This document shows positions 1-4,972 of a stretch of DNA of 5,801 nucleotides, piece by piece. This DNA comes from an uncultured Clostridia bacterium. Its GTDB lineage: Bacteria > Bacillota > Clostridia > Oscillospirales > Acutalibacteraceae. The stretch lies in the NCBI GenBank assembly GCA_946405565.1, contig CAMJHU010000156.1:1-5801 (forward strand), read 5' to 3'. Both the position numbers and the translations under genes were made by a program. Position 1 is the first letter of the stretch. Each line of letters opens with the position of its first letter. Below the pieces are notes generated by a model that was given only the letters and a program-made list of their open reading frames with translations, was not told where the DNA came from and did not search any database.

Positions 1-301
1 TAACGGACGCGATAGAAGCGTCTGAAGAGCGCCATTCAGTGATGAACCCACCGTCGGCATGAATCGACGCGGTGAGTCCTTTGCCGATTGTCAAGGCAGA
101 CTCCTGAAGCGTGAGTGGAGAGAATGAATCGGACGCGGCTGTGTCGGCGGGAGAAACCGCAGAATCCAGAGAAAAAGGTGAATCCATCCGGCAAGCAGTC
201 AGAACGCCATCCCATAGCAGGATTGTCAGTGACAATAAGATGATCTGAATGCCTGCACGCGGGAACAGGCGGTCAAGTGCTGTGCGGGTTACCACTGACA
301 T
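1..301 (-). CDS. Putative lipoprotein or secreted protein with Big_2 (bacterial Ig-like) domain, 3' end cut by window edge
   Basis: An open frame of 100 codons runs from ATG at 301 to the left edge without a stop. The N-terminus is basic (R6, R11, R15). A hydrophobic segment follows (about residues 17-34, IQIILLSLTILLW) and ends in L34-T35-A36-C37, which fits a lipobox with C37 as the lipidated cysteine. Residues 38-65 are rich in Ser, Pro, Ala and Asp, like a linker. Residues 69-100 (SALTIGKGLTASI, then ITEWRSSDASIASV) match the early part of a Big_2 domain, whose hallmark is W-x-S-S-D-x-S-[IV]-A-x-V. I infer a surface-anchored extracellular protein of unknown role. The start overlaps the stop of the upstream MurL-like gene, so translational coupling is likely. 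The GAGGGA at 307-302 touches ATG 301 but lies 6 bases from GTG 295, so GTG 295 may be the true start. An acidic D31 inside the hydrophobic region is unusual and leaves a plain membrane anchor possible. Confidence 0.72.
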   Translation of the reverse strand, partial: MSVVTRTALDRLFPRAGIQIILLSLTILLWDGVLTACRMDSPFSLDSAVSPADTAASDSFSPLTLQESALTIGKGLTASIHADGGFITEWRSSDASIASV

Positions 302-1671
302 TCCCTCGCGCACTGACGCACCGTTTCCTTGAATTGGTCAGGAATCAGGTTTACTTCGTCGAAATAATCGGCATAGCGATTAGGTTCATCTTTGTAAACG
401 GCATAAAGGGGGAGTCCCGAATAATAGTCCAGCAGTCGCGGAAGCGGGGCGCCTGCTGCCTGACGTTTTTTAATGGCTTGGCAAAGAGCAAAATTGATCT
501 CGTCCACACTCCCCACACATTCAAATGGCTTGGTTTCATGCAGTCCGATGAGCTGCTCAAAATACAGCCGCATCGTTTCATCGGCGGAATCCAGCAGGTT
601 GATACGGAAAATCTCCTTAATCGCGTCATCCGACAGGAACGGAGAGAGAATCAGCGTGACAAAGAGGCATTTGGAACAGTTCAAACACCATGTATCAAAA
701 TTTTTCCCCGCATTGCCGGCGTTACAGCTGCGAAAGACCGGATGGAATTCCTTAAGCTGCGCGAAAATGGCAGCAATCTGGATTTCCGAGAGCGGACGGA
801 GCAGGCTGAAATAGGTCACGCCGCAGGGGAGGTAGGCAGCGAGATAATCCGCAAAGTCCTTCTCAAACGCAAAACTTTTGGAGTACTGGTGATTGACGCT
901 GCTGCCCGCGACAGAGGCTTCGTTGGCGCTGGATTCATTGGAAAGCACTACATATCTGCGTCCGGTCACGTAGGCAGCGAATGAAGCCGCGAAGGCGATG
1001 AGTGCGGAAAGAGGGGTGTGACCGTTCAGAAAGCCCTGGCGATTGAGATCGACGATGGTTCGGTCCAACTGTCGGCGCGGACGGTAGACATCCTCGGGAC
1101 GGCAGCCGGCAAGCATTGCCGAGGCGAAGGCGGAATTGCGATGGTTCATCATAAAGCAGCCGAAATCCGTCTGACTGCAGCGTGACAGAATATGAAGTGT
1201 TACAATGGAATCCTTGCCGCCGCCGACCGGCACCATGCACCCGCAGAGATCCGCTTTGGGAGAAACCGTGCGCTTGTGCGATTCGTCAAGTGCGTCAATT
1301 GTCATGAAACTGTCCATATTCGTTTCAATGCCGTTGGTGTAAAAGAATTCGCCCAGACCGTGAAAATACAGCTTTTTCCACCAAGCCTTCTGCGTCTCGC
1401 TGAGATAGCCGCACAACACGCGGACATGCGGCGGACAGGCAGCCTTCCAGTAGCTGATAAGCTCTACCATACCAATGGAAAAAAGAAATTCCTGTACGGT
1501 TTCATCGGTGGTGTCCATCCCATTTTTCGGGAAAACCCAGATGGGATAGAAATGAGTCAGTCCCACGGTTTCAAAGTGGTAAGTGACCTTTATGCCGTCA
1601 TCCTGCTCATCAACCGTGTAATTATGGTAAATAAATTCCGGATATTTGGATGTCAGTTCTTCGTATTTCAC
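289..1671 (-). CDS. murL: PP-loop ATPase, probable UDP-MurNAc-L-Ala-L-Glu epimerase (MurL-like)
   Basis: This is a 460-residue protein read from GTG 1671. A PP-loop nucleotide-binding motif, VGGGKDS, lies at residues 149-155. It is followed by SNESSANE (244-251), VNHQYSKS (259-266) and a cysteine cluster, C316 plus C329-x2-C332-x2-C335, that could bind zinc as in QueC-type PP-loop proteins. From memory of the family, the SNESSANE and VNHQYSKS blocks fit MurL of Xanthomonas. MurL inverts the terminal L-Glu of UDP-MurNAc-L-Ala-L-Glu to D-Glu, using ATP and releasing AMP and PPi, and so replaces glutamate racemase in peptidoglycan synthesis. PP-loop chemistry agrees with AMP formation. Length also fits. 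The function here is inferred; another PP-loop enzyme remains possible, and no murD2 partner is visible. AGAAGGGG at 1689-1682 lies 10 bases before GTG 1671. The in-frame TTG at 1734 is rejected because it is the promoter -35 box, and ATG 1692 has no ribosome site. Confidence 0.62.
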   Translation of the reverse strand: MKYEELTSKYPEFIYHNYTVDEQDDGIKVTYHFETVGLTHFYPIWVFPKNGMDTTDETVQEFLFSIGMVELISYWKAACPPHVRVLCGYLSETQKAWWKKLYFHGLGEFFYTNGIETNMDSFMTIDALDESHKRTVSPKADLCGCMVPVGGGKDSIVTLHILSRCSQTDFGCFMMNHRNSAFASAMLAGCRPEDVYRPRRQLDRTIVDLNRQGFLNGHTPLSALIAFAASFAAYVTGRRYVVLSNESSANEASVAGSSVNHQYSKSFAFEKDFADYLAAYLPCGVTYFSLLRPLSEIQIAAIFAQLKEFHPVFRSCNAGNAGKNFDTWCLNCSKCLFVTLILSPFLSDDAIKEIFRINLLDSADETMRLYFEQLIGLHETKPFECVGSVDEINFALCQAIKKRQAAGAPLPRLLDYYSGLPLYAVYKDEPNRYADYFDEVNLIPDQFKETVRQCARECQW

Positions 1672-1681
1672 AATCGTAACG

Positions 1682-1689
1682 CCCCTTCT
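1682..1689 (-). promoter_or_regulatory. Ribosome binding site deciding the GTG start of the murL-like gene
   Basis: AGAAGGGG on the minus strand lies 10 bases upstream of GTG 1671. The alternative in-frame starts, ATG 1692 and TTG 1734, have no purine-rich site at a usable distance, so this site fixes the start at 1671. Confidence 0.6.
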
Positions 1690-1705
1690 CATGATGTCAT
1701 GGTTT

Positions 1706-1734
1706 ATTATATACTCTTTCCTTGTTTTTTTCAA
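1706..1734 (-). promoter_or_regulatory. Sigma-70 promoter of the murL-like gene
   Basis: On the minus strand, TTGAAA (1734-1729) and a perfect TATAAT (1711-1706) are separated by exactly 17 bases. Transcription should begin near 1699, giving a leader of about 28 bases before GTG 1671. The -35 box contains the TTG that could be mistaken for a start codon, so that TTG is probably not transcribed. Confidence 0.8.
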
Positions 1735-1821
1735 CTCTCTTTTGGTGTTTTGAAGGAAAACTATGAGGAGAGGAAGATCAGATTGTTGAAAATAATCTTT
1801 TTTAAATTCTTATTTGATGTA

Positions 1822-1850
1822 TTGAATTGACCGAAAAAATAAGTTATAAT
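1822..1850 (+). promoter_or_regulatory. Sigma-70 promoter of the cysteine desulfurase gene
   Basis: TTGAAT (1822-1827) and a perfect TATAAT (1845-1850) are separated by 17 bases. The AT-rich stretch just upstream (about 1798-1821, with T-runs) resembles an UP element. The predicted transcription start is near 1857, only a few bases before ATG 1861. This promoter is divergent from that of the murL-like gene, and the two -35 boxes are about 87 bases apart. Confidence 0.75.
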
Positions 1851-1860
1851 ATTTTATTAT

Positions 1861-3123
1861 ATGTTTCATACAGCACAGTGGTTTCTCCGCGATGGGTTCA
1901 AACCACAAGATGCTGGTGCGAAGAGGTGCTTTATTCTGCGAAAAGAAATTTATCTGGACAACAGTGCGACTACCAAGCCGTCTGCCCAAGCGATACATGC
2001 TGCTGTGGAGATGATGGAATCCTGCTGGGGCAACCCTTCCTCCACTCATGCCAAAGGCGATGAAGCTGCTGCCGTACTTGGCGAGGCGCGGCGTCGTGTG
2101 GCTTCCGCGCTGTCGTCAGCGCCGCAGGAGATTTTTTTCACATCCGGAGGCACGGAAGCCAATAACATAGCGGTTTTTGGCGCGGCAGCCAAAAACGCCA
2201 AGGTCGGGCGCCGCATTGTCACCACAGCCATCGAACATTCTTCCGTCATGGACAGCGTGGGAGAACTGGAGAGGCGCGGTTTTGAAGTGGTGCGGTTGCA
2301 GCCCGACCGCTTCGGTCATATTTCTCCCGAAGCGGTTTGGGAAGCCATTACATCTGACACGATTCTTGTGACCATGATGCTGGTCAACAATGAAGTCGGC
2401 AGTATTCTCCCGGTGGAAGAAGCGGTCAGGGCAGCCCGGAAAAATGCGCCGCGCGCCCTTGTTCATTGTGACTGTGTGCAGGCGTTCGGCAAAATGCCTG
2501 TCAATGTCAACCGTCTGGGCGCTGACACTGTGACCATATCCGCTCACAAAATTCACGCGCTCAAAGGGGTGGGAGCCTTGTGGAAACGCAAGGGGCTGCA
2601 TTTGCCGCCGCTGACCTTCGGTGGTCATCAGGAGAACTCCTTCCGCCCCGGTACGGAAGCGGCACCGCTCATAGCGGCTTTTGGCGCTGCCGCTGCCGTG
2701 GCGGGCGACCGGGGAAAAATGACGGTCCGCACCGATCAGGTCAGAATGCTGTGGGGAGCAGCCCGTCAGATGCTTTTGAAGATTGACGGCATAGGAATAA
2801 ACAGTCCGGAAGACGGATCGCCGTATATTCTCAATTTCAGCACCTGCTGTGTGAAAGCGGAAACGATGCTGAATTATCTTTCAAACCGGGGGATTTATGT
2901 ATCGGGTGGTTCTGCCTGTGCCAAGGGAGAACCCAGTCACGTCATAAAAGCGCTTAACCTGTCCCATGACGCCGCTGACAGCGCTATACGTGTGAGTTTC
3001 TGTGCGGACAATACGTCAGAGGAAGTACGTTTGTTGGCAGATGCCGTAGCCGAGGGAATAAAAACATTGGCGCATTTTCAATCGTCCATGCCAAAGAAAC
3101 GGGAAAATGCGGAAAAAATTTGA
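1861..3123 (+). CDS. Cysteine desulfurase (NifS/IscS family, NifZ-like partner of ThiI)
   Basis: This is a PLP-dependent fold-type I enzyme that turns cysteine into alanine and a protein-bound persulfide. Counting from ATG 1861 (420 residues), the family motifs are in order. YLDNSATTKP is at 31-40, TSGGTEANN at 94-102 and H126 (TAIEHSSV) stacks on PLP. D204 lies in HCDCVQAFG, K230 (SAHKIHALKG) forms the PLP Schiff base, and R262 lies in FRPGTEA. C353 in SGGSACAKG is the persulfide cysteine on the active-site loop. The family usually starts just before YLDNSATT, so about 25-29 N-terminal residues are surplus. ATG 1861 is the only canonical in-frame start but has no ribosome site. AAGAGGTG at 1921-1928 points instead to ATT 1933 or CTG 1936. 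The next plus-strand gene is thiI, as in the nifZ-thiI pair of Bacillus subtilis, so delivery of sulfur for tRNA 4-thiouridine is the likely role. General Fe-S supply cannot be excluded. Confidence 0.93.
   Translation: MFHTAQWFLRDGFKPQDAGAKRCFILRKEIYLDNSATTKPSAQAIHAAVEMMESCWGNPSSTHAKGDEAAAVLGEARRRVASALSSAPQEIFFTSGGTEANNIAVFGAAAKNAKVGRRIVTTAIEHSSVMDSVGELERRGFEVVRLQPDRFGHISPEAVWEAITSDTILVTMMLVNNEVGSILPVEEAVRAARKNAPRALVHCDCVQAFGKMPVNVNRLGADTVTISAHKIHALKGVGALWKRKGLHLPPLTFGGHQENSFRPGTEAAPLIAAFGAAAAVAGDRGKMTVRTDQVRMLWGAARQMLLKIDGIGINSPEDGSPYILNFSTCCVKAETMLNYLSNRGIYVSGGSACAKGEPSHVIKALNLSHDAADSAIRVSFCADNTSEEVRLLADAVAEGIKTLAHFQSSMPKKRENAEKI
1871..1915 (+). other. Nested stem-loop in the leader (or 5' coding end) of the desulfurase gene
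   Basis: CAGCA (1871-1875) pairs with TGCTG (1911-1915). Inside it GTGGTTT (1878-1884) pairs with AAACCAC (1900-1906). A short third helix, TCC (1886-1888) with GGG (1894-1896), can close the tip. That gives about 15 base pairs, directly upstream of the Shine-Dalgarno-like AAGAGGTG at 1921-1928. It lies in the part of the reading frame that other family members lack. A role as a cis-regulatory RNA is inference, and it matches no riboswitch class that I recognise. Confidence 0.45.
1921..1928 (+). promoter_or_regulatory. Candidate ribosome binding site for a downstream start of the desulfurase
   Basis: AAGAGGTG lies 4 bases before in-frame ATT 1933 and 7 bases before in-frame CTG 1936. Both would remove most of the surplus N-terminus. 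No ATG, GTG or TTG in the correct frame follows at a suitable distance, so use of this site would require a non-canonical start codon. Confidence 0.35.
3071..3111 (+). repeat. Perfect 9-bp inverted repeat at the 3' end of the desulfurase gene
   Basis: CGCATTTTC (3071-3079) and GAAAATGCG (3103-3111) are exact reverse complements separated by 23 bases, ending 10 bases before the TGA stop. The right arm is followed by an A-run rather than a T-run, so this is not a standard plus-strand terminator. It may stabilise the mRNA end or pause RNA polymerase before thiI. Confidence 0.45.
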
Positions 3124-3163
3124 TAAATCAAAACAAAATCTTAATAATACCATTAAAATACCA

Positions 3164-3172
3164 TGATATAAT
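3164..3172 (+). promoter_or_regulatory. Extended -10 promoter of the thiI-pncC-sortase transcript
   Basis: TGATATAAT is a perfect TGnTATAAT extended -10 element. No good -35 box is present at 16-18 bases, which is usual for extended -10 promoters. Initiation near 3179 would leave about 27 bases before the TTG start at 3206. It lies in the AT-rich gap after the desulfurase stop at 3123. Confidence 0.65.
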
Positions 3173-3192
3173 ATAAGTTAGGTTATTATGTC

Positions 3193-3198
3193 GGAGGG
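3193..3198 (+). promoter_or_regulatory. Strong ribosome binding site that places the thiI start at TTG
   Basis: GGAGGG lies 7 bases before TTG 3206. It falls inside the short frame that would open at ATG 3188, and that ATG has only a weak AGG upstream. This spacing argues for TTG 3206 as the real start. Confidence 0.65.
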
Positions 3199-3205
3199 AA
3201 ACTGG

Positions 3206-4402
3206 TTGAACAAACTGAAAGAGATCATACTGGTCAAAAACGGTGAGTTGGCTCTCAAGGGACTCAACCGCCGGAATTTTGAGGACACACTTGCTAAAAA
3301 CATACAAAAGGCGGCGGCTTCCTGTGGTGGGGTGAATGTGTGGCGCGCACAATCCACGATGTACGTTACACCGCTTGAGGGGACAGATATAGAAGACGCT
3401 GTTGCGTGTATTTCCCGCGTATTCGGCATTGCCGCGCTCAGCCGTGCCGCGGAAGTGGAAAAGAACATGGACGTTATTCTTCCGTCGGTTTGTGCTTATC
3501 TGAAGGATGATCTGGAAAACGCCCATACCTTCAAGGTGAATGCCAAACGCGCTGATAAGAAATTCGCACTGAAAAGTCCGGAGATCTGCGCGGCGGCGGG
3601 AGAATATATTCTGAAACAGTTCCCCCATTTGACTGTGGACGTTCATTCGCCGGACGTAACCGTAACCATTGAAATCCGTGATACCGCAGCCTATCTGCAC
3701 AAGCAGCCTATCCGTGGGGCGGGTGGACTGCCTGTCGGAACGGGCGGACGTGTCTGCGTCATGATATCAGGCGGTATTGATTCTCCTGTGGCCTCATGGA
3801 TGATGGCCAAGCGGGGATTGGCGCTTTCGGCGGTTAATTTTGCCAGCCCTCCTTACACCAGCAGACGCGCTGAAGATAAGGTGCGCGACCTGCTTCGGAA
3901 GGTGGCGATGTGGTCGGGGGAGGTCCGGTTGCATATTGTTCCTTTCACTGAGATTCAGGAGGCAATCCGGGATCATTGTCCCGAAGATATGCTCACGGTG
4001 ATTATGCGGCGCTATATGATTAAAATCGCACAAGCGATTGCTTGTGAAGACGGCGCACTGGCGCTGGTAAGCGGTGAGAGTGTCGGACAGGTAGCCAGTC
4101 AGACGCTGGGAGCGCTGGTATGTACCGATGCGGCGGCGAATATGCCTATACTGCGCCCCGTCATCGGTATGGACAAGGAGGAAATCGTGGAAATTGCCCG
4201 ACGGATTGATACCTTTGAGATTTCCATCTTGCCGTTTGAAGATTGCTGTACAGTATTTACACCCAAGCATCCCAAGACGAAGCCTTCTCTCGACAAGATA
4301 TTGCTGGCTGAGACGGCGTTGGAAAATGATACGGTCTGCGTGGATGACATGATAGAACGGGCTTTGACGAATACGACGGTCGAAATCATACGCCCCGAAT
4401 GA
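3206..4402 (+). CDS. thiI: tRNA 4-thiouridine synthetase ThiI (rhodanese-less form)
   Basis: This cytoplasmic enzyme adenylates U8 of tRNA and replaces its oxygen with sulfur from a cysteine desulfurase persulfide; in many bacteria ThiI also serves thiamine thiazole synthesis. Read from TTG 3206 it has 398 residues. An N-terminal ferredoxin-like domain comes first (VKNGELALKGLNRRNFE, about 10-26). A THUMP domain for tRNA binding spans about 56-165. The PP-loop domain carries SGGIDSP at 188-194 and the conserved LVSGESVGQVASQT block (287-300). EDCCTVF (345-351) followed by PKHPKTKP ends the conserved core. There is no C-terminal rhodanese domain, as in Firmicutes ThiI, so sulfur must come directly from the partner desulfurase encoded upstream. 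One of the tandem cysteines C347/C348 may take part in sulfur transfer, which I infer. It has its own promoter 82 bases after the desulfurase stop. ATG 3188 is an alternative start that would add six residues. Confidence 0.94.
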   Translation: MNKLKEIILVKNGELALKGLNRRNFEDTLAKNIQKAAASCGGVNVWRAQSTMYVTPLEGTDIEDAVACISRVFGIAALSRAAEVEKNMDVILPSVCAYLKDDLENAHTFKVNAKRADKKFALKSPEICAAAGEYILKQFPHLTVDVHSPDVTVTIEIRDTAAYLHKQPIRGAGGLPVGTGGRVCVMISGGIDSPVASWMMAKRGLALSAVNFASPPYTSRRAEDKVRDLLRKVAMWSGEVRLHIVPFTEIQEAIRDHCPEDMLTVIMRRYMIKIAQAIACEDGALALVSGESVGQVASQTLGALVCTDAAANMPILRPVIGMDKEEIVEIARRIDTFEISILPFEDCCTVFTPKHPKTKPSLDKILLAETALENDTVCVDDMIERALTNTTVEIIRPE

Positions 4403-4420
4403 AAAAGCGGAGCGGCAGCG

Positions 4421-4427
4421 AGAGGAG
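4421..4427 (+). promoter_or_regulatory. Ribosome binding site for the pncC-type gene
   Basis: AGAGGAG lies 7 bases before GTG 4435 and 4 bases before GTG 4432. The in-frame ATG 4399, which overlaps the thiI stop in an ATGA, lies upstream of this site and has no ribosome site of its own. Confidence 0.6.
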
Positions 4428-4434
4428 TGAAGTG

Positions 4435-4965
4435 GTGAATATTGAGCATAACTGTCAACTTTCCGAAGAAACAGTCAATGTGCTGCGCCGGAGTGGTTGG
4501 AAGCTAGCGACAGTGGAATCCTGTACCGGCGGACTGATCTCCAAGCTGATCACCGATATACCGGGTTCATCGGATGTATTTGAGTTGGGCATCACAACTT
4601 ATTCCAATGAAATGAAGACCAGAATGGTAGGCGTGCCGGAGGAAGTGTTGGCGCACTATGGCGCCGTTTCGGAGCAGACCGCCACCGCAATGGCAAAGGG
4701 ACTGCTGGCGCTTTCGGGTGCGGATATCGCCGTGTCAGTAACGGGCATTGCCGGACCTGGCGGCGGTACGGCGGAAAAACCGGTAGGATTGATTTTTCTG
4801 GGATTTGCGGTTCGCGGCTGTGAAAAAGTAGACGTCATGAAACTGGAAGACGACGGTGCGCATCGCAGCCGTGCGGATAATCGTTGTCATGCAGCGCAAA
4901 CGGCTTTGCGCGGAATCTTAGAAAGAGCAACAGCCTATCAGGACGGATTAACTGGAAAGGAATGA
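4435..4965 (+). CDS. pncC: CinA C-terminal-domain protein, nicotinamide-nucleotide amidohydrolase (PncC)
   Basis: PncC deamidates nicotinamide mononucleotide to nicotinate mononucleotide, returning the by-product of NAD-consuming reactions such as NAD-dependent DNA ligase to NAD synthesis. Read from GTG 4435 the protein has 176 residues, matching stand-alone PncC rather than full-length CinA, because the N-terminal molybdopterin-binding-like domain is absent. Signature motifs are ESCTGG (28-33), ITTYSNEMK (53-61), GAVSE (76-80) and GIAGPGGG (104-111) followed by EKPVG (114-118). A C-terminal R-rich helix (HRSRADNRCHAAQTAL) corresponds to the usual R-x3-R-x2-A-x3-AL end, although the preceding F-x-G-x-R segment is replaced by LEDDGAH. 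The gene starts 32 bases after the thiI stop and ends 7 bases before the sortase start, so the three are probably co-transcribed. ATG 4399 would add 12 residues, but the ribosome site favours 4435. Confidence 0.9.
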   Translation: MNIEHNCQLSEETVNVLRRSGWKLATVESCTGGLISKLITDIPGSSDVFELGITTYSNEMKTRMVGVPEEVLAHYGAVSEQTATAMAKGLLALSGADIAVSVTGIAGPGGGTAEKPVGLIFLGFAVRGCEKVDVMKLEDDGAHRSRADNRCHAAQTALRGILERATAYQDGLTGKE

Positions 4966-4972
4966 ATAAAAC

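Noticed and set aside
277..984. A 235-codon open frame on the plus strand, opposite the murL-like gene
   Set aside because: It is fully antisense to a gene with clear family motifs, has no ribosome site or promoter, and its predicted protein has no recognisable domain. Codon bias of the real gene explains its length.
1894..1906. GGGTTCAAACCAC resembles the T-arm of a tRNA
   Set aside because: No acceptor, D or anticodon arm can be assembled around it. The bases are better explained as one side of the leader hairpin.
2116..2628. A 170-codon frame antisense to the desulfurase, and similar antisense frames over thiI and the sortase
   Set aside because: All lie opposite strongly supported genes and lack start signals or recognisable domains.
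4029..4046. 7-bp perfect stem with a GATT loop (CACAAGC/GCTTGTG) inside thiI
   Set aside because: It lies in the middle of conserved coding sequence without a T-run and is likely a by-product of the encoded residues.
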